Assembly: GCA_007123465.1 (NCBI GenBank)
Contig: SKLB01000351.1
Coordinates: 1-10,080, forward strand
Length of the DNA: 10,080 bases
Source: Spirochaetales bacterium
GTDB taxonomy: Bacteria > Spirochaetota > Spirochaetia > DSM-27196 > PWMO01
Direction of reading: 5' to 3'
Shown: positions 1 to 7,293 of the stretch, in pieces
Layout: each line of letters starts with the position of its first letter
Numbering within the stretch: position 1 is the stretch's first letter
The notes under the pieces: model-generated
Told to the model about the DNA's origin: nothing
The model's database searches: none
Seen by the model: the letters and a program-made list of their open reading frames with translations, nothing else
Position numbers and translations under genes: made by a program

Positions 1-593
1 CCGTGGGCGTCCTGGTGGGCTTTGAGGCGCACCGCCTGCAGGTCACTGCCGGCGTCGGGTTCGGTCAGGATCATCGAAGAGCCGTACTCTCCGGAGGCCA
101 GCCTGGGCAGGTACTTGCTCTTGAGCTCCTCGGAGCCGAATTTGTTGAGCGTCTCGCCGATATCCTGCTGCAGGCCGAAGTTCAGAAAAGACGCGTCGGC
201 ACGCGAGGTCATCTCCGCGGCAATCGTCAGAATGGTGGAGGGGAAGTTGAGCCCTCCGTACTTGCGCGGCAGGCAGAAACCCATCAGATCGGCCTTGGCA
301 AAGATATCGAGTACCTGTTGCGTGCCCTTGGCGTACTGTACCTCGCCTTTGACCAGGCGCACGCCTTCCTGATCAATTTCTGCAGCCAGCGGGGCAAGAT
401 TTTCGCCGCTGATGGCACCGATCATGTCGAGCACCTTCATGTACGAGTCCCTGGCATCGGCAATATCGGCAGGCGCGTGCGGAGCGTTGTCACTGTTCTT
501 GAAGTCGTCCTCGCGCAACCGGATGATGCGATCGAGATCCATGTGCTCCAGGTGAAACAGGATATCTTCGTTATCTTTGAGGAAGTTTTCCAT
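1..593 (-). CDS. Acyl-CoA dehydrogenase, N-terminal part (cut by left window edge)
   Basis: This FAD-dependent acyl-CoA dehydrogenase oxidises an acyl-CoA to the 2-enoyl-CoA (or runs in reverse), exchanging electrons with EtfAB in the cytoplasm. Only the first 197 codons are visible. The flavin/substrate-binding motif LTEPDAGSD lies at residues 176-184, preceded by the helical N-terminal domain with the segment GFCLPRKYGGLNFP at about 105-118. About 50 to 60 residues precede the usual N-terminal helical domain. That suggests the long (about 560-600 residue) family rather than the 380-residue short-chain type, though the C-terminus is not seen. The ATG at 593 is chosen because TAAGGAGG lies just upstream, and this site overlaps the etfA stop codon. 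It is the third gene of the etfB-etfA operon, 11 bases after etfA. Family assignment is secure; chain-length preference cannot be told. Confidence 0.93.
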   Translation of the reverse strand, partial: MENFLKDNEDILFHLEHMDLDRIIRLREDDFKNSDNAPHAPADIADARDSYMKVLDMIGAISGENLAPLAAEIDQEGVRLVKGEVQYAKGTQQVLDIFAKADLMGFCLPRKYGGLNFPSTILTIAAEMTSRADASFLNFGLQQDIGETLNKFGSEELKSKYLPRLASGEYGSSMILTEPDAGSDLQAVRLKAHQDAH

Positions 594-604
594 CTGATGC
601 CTCC

Positions 605-1618
605 TTACGCCTTGGCCCTGAAAGCCTTGATAAACCGCGGGATCACTTCTTTCAGGTCTCCCACGATGCCGAAGTTGGCAATCTGGAAGATCGGTGCTTC
701 CGGGTCGGTATTGATTGCAATGATACGCGCCGACTCATCCATTCCCGCTCGATGCTGAACCGATCCCGAAATCCCGCAGGCAATGTAGAGCCGCGGCCGC
801 ACGGTGGTACCGGTCTGGCCTACCTGATGGTCCTTGCTGACCAGGCCGGCGTCAACCGCTGCGCGCGATGCGCCAACCGTCCCGCCGATGGCGTGTGCCA
901 GCTGATGAACGAGCTCGAAATTCTCCCTGGACCCCACGCCGATGCCACCGGCCACGATCACCTGTGCACCCTTCAGGTTGACAGACTTCTCCTGTTGGAC
1001 GCGCTCGATGATCTCGGACGGAAAATCCTCTGGACTCAGCTCGACGCTCTCCTGGACAATTTCGCCCTTGAAAGAGGCATCCGGTTGATCCATCTTCATA
1101 ACACCTTCGCGCACGGTGGCCATCTGAGGCTTGCGCTCGGGCGAGACAATAGTGGCGATGATGTTGCCGCCAAACGCCGGGCGGATCTGGTAGAGCACGT
1201 TCTGGAACGTCTGGCCACGCGAGGTGTAATCACCAATCTGCAGATCGGTGCAGTCCGCGGTCAAGCCAACGCGCAGTGCTGAGGCGATGCGTGGTGCAAT
1301 ATCACGGCCGGTGGTGGTTGCCCCGTAGAGCACAATCTGAGGCGCGTGCTTCTTGATTATCTGCGTCACGACTTTGGTGTAAGGGACCGGTGTATAGTAC
1401 GCTAATCCCTTATGCTCAACGGTGAACAACCGGTTGACGCCGTACGGCATAAGCTCCTCGGCGATCTTCTGGACCCGGTTTCCCACCAGCACGGCGGTGA
1501 CCTGGACGTTCAGCTGTTTGGCCAGCTCGCGTGCTTTGCCGATGAGTTCGATACTGACTTCTGCGACTTTGCCGTCATCCTGCTGAATGAACACCATTAC
1601 GCTGTTCTTTGTTGTCAC
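605..1618 (-). CDS. etfA: Electron transfer flavoprotein, alpha subunit
   Basis: This is the large subunit of the cytoplasmic EtfAB heterodimer, which binds FAD and shuttles electrons between acyl-CoA dehydrogenases and the respiratory chain or another partner. With the start used here it has 337 residues, normal for the family. The C-terminal FAD domain is intact: GGIGVGSRENF near 224-234, SRAAVDAG near 251-258, QVGQTG near 265-270, GISGSVQH near 282-289 and INTDPEAPIF near 302-311. An upstream in-frame TTG at 1633 is possible, but AAGGAG at 1625-1630 lies inside that extension and sits six bases before the GTG at 1618, so GTG is preferred. It begins 11 bases after the etfB stop and ends 11 bases before the dehydrogenase start, so the three genes are almost certainly co-transcribed. 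Whether this Etf is classical or electron-bifurcating is not decided by the sequence alone. Confidence 0.96.
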   Translation of the reverse strand: MTTKNSVMVFIQQDDGKVAEVSIELIGKARELAKQLNVQVTAVLVGNRVQKIAEELMPYGVNRLFTVEHKGLAYYTPVPYTKVVTQIIKKHAPQIVLYGATTTGRDIAPRIASALRVGLTADCTDLQIGDYTSRGQTFQNVLYQIRPAFGGNIIATIVSPERKPQMATVREGVMKMDQPDASFKGEIVQESVELSPEDFPSEIIERVQQEKSVNLKGAQVIVAGGIGVGSRENFELVHQLAHAIGGTVGASRAAVDAGLVSKDHQVGQTGTTVRPRLYIACGISGSVQHRAGMDESARIIAINTDPEAPIFQIANFGIVGDLKEVIPRFIKAFRAKA

Positions 1619-1624
1619 CGGATT

Positions 1625-1630
1625 CTCCTT
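1625..1630 (-). promoter_or_regulatory. Ribosome binding site deciding the etfA start
   Basis: AAGGAG on the minus strand lies six bases before the GTG at 1618 and touches the last base of the etfB stop codon. It argues against the TTG at 1633, which lies upstream of it, and suggests translational coupling of etfB and etfA. Confidence 0.8.
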
Positions 1631-2511
1631 CAACCGAGGGTGTGATCCGCAACAAGCTCGTGAACCATGTCGCCTATTGCTTCTTCAGTGTTCTCAATCA
1701 TTCTGATGCCTTCGGACTTCAGCACTACCATGTCGATGTTGCGTACCTTGGTGGGTGAGCCCGACAGCCCGCAGCTTTCCGGGTCGGCGTTGATCGCGTT
1801 GATGTCCCACAGCGCAATGGTGTTTTCCGACTTCAGCTCGGCACCGGAGGTAAGGTAGGTTTCATCGTAATCAGCGCTGCTCATCTCGGTGGTTGCGTTC
1901 TTGTAAGTCATCATCCTGATAGCCGATGGAGGCCGCGGCGGGAACCCCTCGCCGTTGACCGTCAGCAGTACCGGCAGGCCGGTCTTGACCTTTTCGTAGC
2001 CGCCCTCGATAGAGCGGCGTGCGGTGATGCTGCGCTTTTCGGGGTCCAGCTCTACGATCTGCGAGACGCAGCTAATCTGGTTGATGCCCAGTTTTTCGGC
2101 AGTCTGGGGGCCGACCTGCGCGGTGTCACCGTCAATTGCCTGCGTACCGCACAGCACGATGTCGTAATTGCCGAGCTTCTCGATGGCGCACTTGAGGGCG
2201 TACGAGGTTGCCAGGGTGTCGGCAGCGGCAAAGCGACGGTCGGAGATCAGCGCCACAAAATCGGCGCCGCGGTAGAGCGAGTCCTTCAGCACCTGGACCG
2301 CCGACGGCGGGCCCATGGTGAGAACGTGTACCTTTGAGCCCGGCACCGAGTCGCGGATGGTAAACGCGGCCTCGAGTGCGTGGAGATCCTCGGGGTTGAA
2401 GATAGCCGGCAATGCCGCCCTGTTTACGGTTCCGTCCTCTTTCATGGCGTTCCCGCTGATATTTTGAGTGTCCGGCACCTGTTTTACCAACACGATCAGG
2501 TTCAGTCCCAC
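1630..2511 (-). CDS. etfB: Electron transfer flavoprotein, beta subunit
   Basis: This is the small subunit of EtfAB. In classical Etf it holds a structural AMP; in bifurcating Etf the same site holds a second FAD. It has 293 residues, slightly longer than the usual 250-265 because of a C-terminal tail. Family landmarks are NLIVLVKQVPDTQNI near the N-terminus (4-18), NPEDLHALEAA at 39-49 and the nucleotide-binding signature DGDTAQVGPQTAE at 127-139. The region after GLPVLLTVNGEGFPPRPP (178-195) corresponds to the partner-docking loop. The GTG start at 2511 is chosen because AGGAGG sits five bases upstream and the family's conserved N-terminus begins here; an upstream ATG at 2565 would add 18 unconserved residues. 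It is the first gene of the operon with etfA and the acyl-CoA dehydrogenase, downstream of the promoter at 2613-2641. Confidence 0.96.
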   Translation of the reverse strand: MGLNLIVLVKQVPDTQNISGNAMKEDGTVNRAALPAIFNPEDLHALEAAFTIRDSVPGSKVHVLTMGPPSAVQVLKDSLYRGADFVALISDRRFAAADTLATSYALKCAIEKLGNYDIVLCGTQAIDGDTAQVGPQTAEKLGINQISCVSQIVELDPEKRSITARRSIEGGYEKVKTGLPVLLTVNGEGFPPRPPSAIRMMTYKNATTEMSSADYDETYLTSGAELKSENTIALWDINAINADPESCGLSGSPTKVRNIDMVVLKSEGIRMIENTEEAIGDMVHELVADHTLG

Positions 2512-2516
2512 GTGCG

Positions 2517-2522
2517 CCTCCT
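2517..2522 (-). promoter_or_regulatory. Ribosome binding site deciding the etfB start
   Basis: AGGAGG on the minus strand is five bases before the GTG at 2511. It fixes the start at GTG rather than the upstream in-frame ATG at 2565, whose extension would run through this site. Confidence 0.8.
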
Positions 2523-2612
2523 CGGTAGAAGGAACGAGTATCCGCCCACATTGCGGTATCTGCACCGCTGCGCGATGTTACTGGATTCCTTCTGGCTGGT
2601 TATCGACTGTGA

Positions 2613-2641
2613 ATAATAGTAGGAATCAGGATACACTGCAA
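2613..2641 (-). promoter_or_regulatory. Likely sigma-70 promoter of the etfB-etfA-acd operon
   Basis: On the minus strand a -35-like TTGCAG (2636-2641) and a -10-like TATTAT (2613-2618) are separated by exactly 17 bases. The start of transcription would be near 2606, leaving a leader of about 95 bases before etfB. The surrounding gap (2512-2688) also has to carry the promoter of the divergent ABC transporter. A weak plus-strand candidate (-10-like AATAAT at 2612-2617) overlaps this -10, but no convincing -35 goes with it. Confidence 0.55.
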
Positions 2642-2688
2642 GGGTAGTTGTGGAACAAAATATCTGCTGTTCAATAAACGGGGGTGTC

Positions 2689-3651
2689 ATGAAGTGTTTT
2701 TCTGCTGGGTCGATCCTGCGTCTGCTGCTGCGCGCTCTGCTGGTAGTACCGGCGCTGCTCATGGTAGCTCAAATCCCGGCGTCACCGCGGGGGCTGCGCG
2801 TTGGCATGATGCCGGCGGTCAACTCCATCCCGCTGATTGTTGCCGAGGCCGAGGGTTACTTCACCTCCGAGGGCGTATCCGTTGAGCTGGAGATGTTCCA
2901 TAACCAGCTCTACCGCGAGACTGCGTTGCAGACCGGCCGGATCGATGGTTCGGTCTCGGACCTGATCAACGCTATCAACGCCGCTGCCGGTGGTTTTGCG
3001 CTGCAGGTAACGTCTGTCAGTGACGGGCTGTTTGCACTGGTCAGCGCGCCGGGCTCGCGGATTCAGTCGCTGGAAGACTGGAAGGCGGCCGCACCGCGCC
3101 GGGTTCAGGTTGGGCTGTTGCAGGACAGCATCATCTTCTACTCGGCTGAACGAATGCTGCAGGCACTTGACGCCGACCCCGCTATGATAGAGCCGGTCTC
3201 CACGCTGCAGGTGCCTACGCGCATGGAGATGGTGGTGGCAGGTCAGATAGAGGCGGCCCTGCTCCCCGAGCCCATCAGCCGGGTTGCGCTGGCGCGCGGA
3301 GCGCATCTGATTGCCGACAGCTCGGTGATGCAGCAGACGGCGGGGGTTCTGCTGTTCACCCCGCAGGCGCTGACCGCCAGGCCGGAACAGATTGCCGCCT
3401 TCTACCGCGCGTACAACCGCGCGGTGGATTCCATTAACGCAGACCCGGACGGTTACCGGCAGCTGGTAGTCGATGCTGCAGGCTTCCCGCCGCTGGTCAG
3501 AGACAGCATGGTCATACCGCGGTTCCAGCGCGCGCGCGTTCCCAGCCGGGCGGAGTTTGACGACGTGGCAGGCTGGATGCGCGGCAAAGGGCTGTTGAAC
3601 GCCGCAGTGGACTACCGCCGGCTGGTCAACGACTCCTTTCTGCCGCGTTAG
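2689..3651 (+). CDS. ABC transporter periplasmic substrate-binding protein, NMT1/THI5-like (NitT/TauT class)
   Basis: This is the extracytoplasmic solute receptor of an ABC importer. It has 320 residues. An N-terminal signal peptide has basic residues near R11 and R15, a hydrophobic core at about 16-27 and probable cleavage around residues 27-31. No lipobox cysteine is present at the end of the core, so it is probably a soluble periplasmic protein. The mature part opens with LRVGMMPAVNSIPLIVAEAE, the standard start of the NMT1-like fold, followed by EGYFTSEGVSVELEMF. The ATG at 2689 is preferred over an upstream GTG at 2650 because the signal peptide begins there, although the Shine-Dalgarno (GGGGGT) is poor. 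It is followed after 18 bases by its ATPase and then the permease. The family takes up sulfonates, nitrate, pyrimidine precursors and other small molecules; the substrate here is unknown. Confidence 0.87.
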   Translation: MKCFSAGSILRLLLRALLVVPALLMVAQIPASPRGLRVGMMPAVNSIPLIVAEAEGYFTSEGVSVELEMFHNQLYRETALQTGRIDGSVSDLINAINAAAGGFALQVTSVSDGLFALVSAPGSRIQSLEDWKAAAPRRVQVGLLQDSIIFYSAERMLQALDADPAMIEPVSTLQVPTRMEMVVAGQIEAALLPEPISRVALARGAHLIADSSVMQQTAGVLLFTPQALTARPEQIAAFYRAYNRAVDSINADPDGYRQLVVDAAGFPPLVRDSMVIPRFQRARVPSRAEFDDVAGWMRGKGLLNAAVDYRRLVNDSFLPR

Positions 3652-3669
3652 CGCGGCCACCCTGACGCG

Positions 3670-4413
3670 ATGCTGCAGATCCGCGGCTGTGCCGCCGGTT
3701 ATCCCGGCAACACCGTATTCAAAGACCTCTCGCTGAGCCTGGAGTCCGGCGAGACGCTGACGGTGGTTGGGCCGTCCGGCTGCGGCAAGACAACGCTGTT
3801 GTACCTCGCCGCCGGTTTGCTGGCGCCGCAGCGTGGAACGGTTACGCTCGATCAGCAGCCGCTATCCGCCGGTGACAGACGCATCGGGCTTGTTCTGCAG
3901 CAATACGGGCTGTTTCCCTGGTTCAACGTGGTGCAGAACGTTGCGCTGGGGCTGCGGCTGCACGGGATCGGGCGTGCCGAGCGGATATCGGCGGCGCGCT
4001 CTGCGCTGCAGGCGGTAGGAGTGTCCCGGCTGGCGCGGCGGTACATCGGCACGCTCTCCGGCGGAGAGCAGCAGCGGGTGGCAATTGCCCGTACCTGGGC
4101 GATGCAGCCGCAGCTGCTCCTGATGGATGAGCCCTTTTCGGCGCTCGATGCGCTGACGCGCGAGTCATTGCAGGATCTGCTGCGCTCGCTGCTGCAGCGC
4201 CGCCTGATAGCCACCATTCTGGTGACCCACAGCATTGAAGAGGCGCTGCTGATTGGCTCGCGCGTTGCGGTAATGCACGGCCAACCGGCGCGGCTGACCT
4301 TCTTTGACAACCCGGTTGCCGGCAACCGTTCAGAGGCACTGCGCAGTTCGGCCGCGTTCTTCGACGCGGTGGCTGCGCTGCGCCGATTGTTTGCGGAGCT
4401 GCTGCATGCGTAA
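3670..4413 (+). CDS. ABC transporter ATP-binding protein, NitT/TauT/SsuB class
   Basis: This cytoplasmic ATPase powers the importer formed with the neighbouring binding protein and permease. It has 247 residues and all nucleotide-binding elements: Walker A GPSGCGKTT at 34-42, Q-loop at Q78 in VLQQYGLFPW, ABC signature LSGGEQQ at 129-135, Walker B LLLMDEP at 149-155, D-loop SALD at 157-160 and switch histidine H187 in LVTHS. The LFPW segment after the Q-loop is typical of the nitrate/sulfonate/taurine subfamily. The ATG at 3670 lies 18 bases after the binding-protein stop and has no good Shine-Dalgarno, which suggests translational coupling. Its stop codon lies within the first codons of the permease gene. 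Confidence 0.95.
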   Translation: MLQIRGCAAGYPGNTVFKDLSLSLESGETLTVVGPSGCGKTTLLYLAAGLLAPQRGTVTLDQQPLSAGDRRIGLVLQQYGLFPWFNVVQNVALGLRLHGIGRAERISAARSALQAVGVSRLARRYIGTLSGGEQQRVAIARTWAMQPQLLLMDEPFSALDALTRESLQDLLRSLLQRRLIATILVTHSIEEALLIGSRVAVMHGQPARLTFFDNPVAGNRSEALRSSAAFFDAVAALRRLFAELLHA

Positions 4414-5194
4414 GCTTGGAGCGCTGGCGGCCGCAGCGGTTGCGGTTATCGCTGCCTGGTGGATAGCCGCGCATATCATGGACTCCGCACTCCTGCCCGC
4501 GCCACCGCAGGTTTTTGCGCGCCTGCTGATCCTGCGGCCGCTGCTGCTGCGCCACGCCGCTGCCAGCCTCGCGCGCGTAGCCGCCGCGCTGACGTTGGCA
4601 ACGCTGGCTGCACTGCCGCTGGGGCTGATCATGGGACGCTCGCAACGGGTGGATCGACTGCTGGCGCCGCTGGCCTACCTGCTCTACCCGGTACCCAAGA
4701 TTGCGCTGCTGCCGATTGTATTTGTGCTGGTGGGTATCGGCGATGCGGCGCGGATCGGGATTGTTGTACTGGTACTCTTCTTCCAGATTCTGGTGGCGGT
4801 GCGTGACGCGGCGCGCTCCATTCCCGCAGCCTATCTTGTCTCTTTTACGTCGCTGGGAGGAACCAGGATGCAGTCGTTGCATCTGGTACTACTGCCGGCG
4901 ATTGTGCCCGAACTGCTGACAGCCATGCGCGTTGGCATTGGAACCGCACTGGCGGTGCTCTTCTTCGCCGAGACGTTCTTCACCAACTTCGGGCTGGGGA
5001 CGTTTATCGTTGAAAGCTGGATGCGCGTGGCGTACCCGGACATGCTCGCCGGCATCGTTTCCATCGGCCTGCTGGGGCTTCTGCTGTTCAGCGCGCTGGA
5101 CGGTCTGGAGCACCTGCTGTGCCGCTGGAAGCACAGCCGCGCAGGGCATCCTCCAACGGCCGCGGCTCAGCGTTCACCCAGCCACTCGACTTGA
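4406..5194 (+). CDS. ABC transporter permease, SsuC/TauC class
   Basis: This inner-membrane permease forms the channel of the NitT/TauT-type importer. It has 262 residues with about six hydrophobic segments: 5-22, 54-77, 85-108, 114-132, 172-190 and 212-232. The cytoplasmic coupling (EAA) loop lies at about 142-166 and ends in LHLVLLPAIVP, the pattern that contacts the ATPase. The ATG at 4406 overlaps the ATPase stop by eight bases and has GGAG at 4395-4398 seven bases upstream. The polar C-terminal tail (about 240-262, rich in H, R, S and P) is encoded over the region where the gene overlaps the converging acetyltransferase-nitrilase gene by 28 bases. Function as a permease is secure; the substrate is not known. 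Confidence 0.93.
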   Translation: MRKLGALAAAAVAVIAAWWIAAHIMDSALLPAPPQVFARLLILRPLLLRHAAASLARVAAALTLATLAALPLGLIMGRSQRVDRLLAPLAYLLYPVPKIALLPIVFVLVGIGDAARIGIVVLVLFFQILVAVRDAARSIPAAYLVSFTSLGGTRMQSLHLVLLPAIVPELLTAMRVGIGTALAVLFFAETFFTNFGLGTFIVESWMRVAYPDMLAGIVSIGLLGLLLFSALDGLEHLLCRWKHSRAGHPPTAAAQRSPSHST

Positions 5195-6702
5195 AAGAGA
5201 TCCAGCCGGCGGTCCTTGTAGTTGGTGACCGAGCCCTCGTTGCGCAGCTCGGTGAGCTTGTTGAGGTCCAGATCTACCAGCAGCGTCATTTCCGTGTTGG
5301 GCGTGCTTTCGGCCATAACCGCGTCGTGGGGAAACGCAAAGTCCGAGGGTGAGAAGACCGCCGACTGCGAATACTGGATCTCCGAGTTATCCACGCGCGG
5401 CAGATTGCCTACACTGCCGGTGATAGCCACGTAGCATTCGTTCTCGATGGCGCGGGCCTGAGCGGTACGCCGGACCCGCAGGTAGCCGTTCTTGGTGTCG
5501 GTCCAGAACGGCACAAACAGGATCTGCATACCCCACTCGCCCATGATGCGCGCCAGCTCGGGGAACTCGACGTCGTAGCACAGCAGAATTCCAATCTTGC
5601 CGGCGTCGGTGTCAAAGACGCGCAGCGCGTTGCCGCCCTTCATGGCCCAGCTGCGGTATTCCTGCGGCGTCATGTGCAGCTTGTACTGCGCCTCAACGCG
5701 CCCGTCGCGCTTGAACAGGTAGGCAACGTTGTAGATATCGTCGCCTTCGCGCACCGGCATGCTGCCACCGATGATATTGACGTTGTAGCTGACCGCCATG
5801 TGCGCCATGGCGTCGTAGATGGCCGGCGTAAACTCGGCCAGTGAGCGCACCGCCGAGACGCTGGTCTCCTGGTCTCCGAGGCCCATCAGCGCCGCGTTGA
5901 AGAACTCGGGAAAGACGCAGAAGTCGCTCTGGTAGTCTGAGATAGCGTCAACAAAGAACTCGACCTGCTCCAGCAGCTCCTCAACCGACGCAACCCGCCG
6001 CATCTGCCACTGCACCATTCCGATGCGTACCGTTGAGCGCGGTGTATCGATCACCGATGGCTGTACCCGCTGGTAATAGATGTTGACCCATTCCAGCAGG
6101 GTTGCGTTGCCGTGCGACTTGCGGTCCTCGGGTATGTAGTCTTCCAGCACGCGTTTGACCTGGAAGTCGTTACTGAGCTGAAAGCTGAGCACCGGATCGT
6201 AGAGTTCGTGGCGTTTGACCTTCTCGATGTACTGCTGCGGGCTCAGCTCTTTCGCGTGCTTGTGGTACTCGGGCATGCGCCCGCCGGCGATGATTGCCTG
6301 GTAGTTGTGCTCGCGGCACAGCTCTTTGCGTGCGTCGTAGAGCCGGCGGCCCAGTCGGTAGCCGCGATAGACCGGATCTACAAAGAGATCCAGACCGTAC
6401 ATCGCGTCACCGTTGGGGTGGTGCACCACAGAATCGCTGCCATCGACCAGTTCATCGTAGGTATGTGCAGCAGAGAACTTGCGGTAATCCACGCGAACGG
6501 TGAGCGCCACCGCCACTATGTTTCCCTTGTCTTCGATGCAGAACTGCGCTTCAGGGAATCTGCGCACCAGTGCGGCGATAACCTTCTTGGGCCAGGCGCC
6601 GTCCAGGTCGCGGTAGACGCGGTCCATGAGGTGCTTTACCCCGGTGAAGTCATCCATAGTCAGGTTGCGCAGACGTAGATGATGCAGCTCGCTGGTACTC
6701 AT
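5167..6702 (-). CDS. Bifunctional GNAT acetyltransferase / carbon-nitrogen hydrolase (nitrilase superfamily) fusion
   Basis: This is a 511-residue cytoplasmic protein. Residues about 8-190 form a GNAT (acetyl-CoA-dependent N-acetyltransferase) domain, with motif A around GLDLFVDPVYRGYRLGRRLY (103-122). Residues about 224-505 form a nitrilase-superfamily amidase domain with the full catalytic set: E266 in FPEFF, K341 in YKLHMTPQE, the assisting E348, and nucleophile C375 in LLCYDVEFPE. The architecture and length match the family of B. subtilis YhcX and the fused nitrilase branch called NB12. The physiological substrate is not established to my knowledge. In motif A the usual R/Q-x-x-G-x-G/A reads RGYRLG, with Arg where the first Gly is expected. 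The ATG at 6702 is needed to keep the first GNAT strand but lacks a Shine-Dalgarno. The gene converges on the ABC permease and lies downstream of the hsp20 terminator, so it is probably transcribed alone. Confidence 0.9.
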   Translation of the reverse strand: MSTSELHHLRLRNLTMDDFTGVKHLMDRVYRDLDGAWPKKVIAALVRRFPEAQFCIEDKGNIVAVALTVRVDYRKFSAAHTYDELVDGSDSVVHHPNGDAMYGLDLFVDPVYRGYRLGRRLYDARKELCREHNYQAIIAGGRMPEYHKHAKELSPQQYIEKVKRHELYDPVLSFQLSNDFQVKRVLEDYIPEDRKSHGNATLLEWVNIYYQRVQPSVIDTPRSTVRIGMVQWQMRRVASVEELLEQVEFFVDAISDYQSDFCVFPEFFNAALMGLGDQETSVSAVRSLAEFTPAIYDAMAHMAVSYNVNIIGGSMPVREGDDIYNVAYLFKRDGRVEAQYKLHMTPQEYRSWAMKGGNALRVFDTDAGKIGILLCYDVEFPELARIMGEWGMQILFVPFWTDTKNGYLRVRRTAQARAIENECYVAITGSVGNLPRVDNSEIQYSQSAVFSPSDFAFPHDAVMAESTPNTEMTLLVDLDLNKLTELRNEGSVTNYKDRRLDLFQVEWLGER

Positions 6703-6771
6703 AGCCGATATAGTAGCGAATTTGCGGATCGAAAGCTATCGTGGCCGACCCGGCAACGGAGCTCGAAGCGC

Positions 6772-6802
6772 AAAAAAAAACGCGCCGCTGTGTTGCGGCG
6801 CG
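6772..6802 (-). terminator. Intrinsic (rho-independent) terminator of hsp20
   Basis: Read on the minus strand, a perfect 8-bp stem (CGCGCCGC with GCGGCGCG) closes a 6-base loop and runs directly into nine T residues (6772-6780). It sits 29 bases beyond the hsp20 stop codon, in the right orientation to end that transcript. It also insulates the acetyltransferase-nitrilase gene downstream. Confidence 0.93.
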
Positions 6803-6831
6803 TAGGTTGTTGCGGCCATCGGCGGCGAGCG

Positions 6832-7293
6832 TTACTTGACGTCTACCGTAATCTGGCGCGGCTTGACGTCTTCTTTCTTGGGCAGCGTGAGTGTCAGCAC
6901 ACCGTTTTTCATCTCGGCGTTGATCGCGTCGGGGTCAACGGTCTCCGGTACGGTTATGGTGCGCTGGAACGATCCGCTCCACGACTCGCGCCGGTAGTAG
7001 CGGCCATCCTTGTGCTCGCTGGAGTCCTGCTTCTCACCCTTGATTGTCAGCGCGTTTCCGGAAACCGAGATATCCAGGTCATCCTTCTCAACGCCCGGCA
7101 GATCGCAACGCACCATGTACGTGTCGTCGTTTTCCATCAGATCTACAGACGGGCCGCTGACGCCGCCGAAGAGGTCCAGATCGCGATCCAGGTCCCAGTC
7201 GAAGTCAAACAGGCGATTGATGCTCCGCTGCAGCTGATCGACGCCGGTATCGCGATTCACGTTAGCCGGATTTCTTCGTCTTACCAGGTTCAT
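6832..7293 (-). CDS. Small heat shock protein, Hsp20 / alpha-crystallin family
   Basis: This is an ATP-independent holdase chaperone that binds unfolding proteins and assembles into oligomers in the cytoplasm. It has 153 residues, typical for the class. An acidic, aromatic N-terminal arm contains FDWDLDRDLDLFGG (31-44). The alpha-crystallin domain runs from about 46 to 139, with the signature GVLTLTLPK at 131-139. A C-terminal I-x-V anchor (ITV, 148-150) lies in the short tail. The ATG at 7293 has AGGAGG at 7300-7305 upstream. The gene is monocistronic: a strong terminator lies 29 bases downstream and its own sigma-54-type promoter lies upstream at 7334-7350. The short leader may fold over the ribosome binding site. 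Confidence 0.96.
   Translation of the reverse strand: MNLVRRRNPANVNRDTGVDQLQRSINRLFDFDWDLDRDLDLFGGVSGPSVDLMENDDTYMVRCDLPGVEKDDLDISVSGNALTIKGEKQDSSEHKDGRYYRRESWSGSFQRTITVPETVDPDAINAEMKNGVLTLTLPKKEDVKPRQITVDVK

Noticed and set aside
3..758. 251-residue plus-strand open frame
   Set aside because: It lies antisense to the acyl-CoA dehydrogenase and the end of etfA, whose conserved motifs read on the minus strand; its own translation resembles no family.
2566..2688. TPP or other riboswitch before the NMT1-type importer
   Set aside because: I looked for a TPP-type conserved core because some NMT1-like importers carry pyrimidine precursors; none is present and the leader is too short.
2782..3660. 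292-residue minus-strand open frame
   Set aside because: It is antisense to the well-supported binding-protein gene; GC-rich codon bias keeps the opposite frame open.
3923..4882. 319-residue minus-strand open frame rich in Arg, Gln and Pro
   Set aside because: Low-complexity shadow of the ABC ATPase and permease genes, which carry intact motifs.
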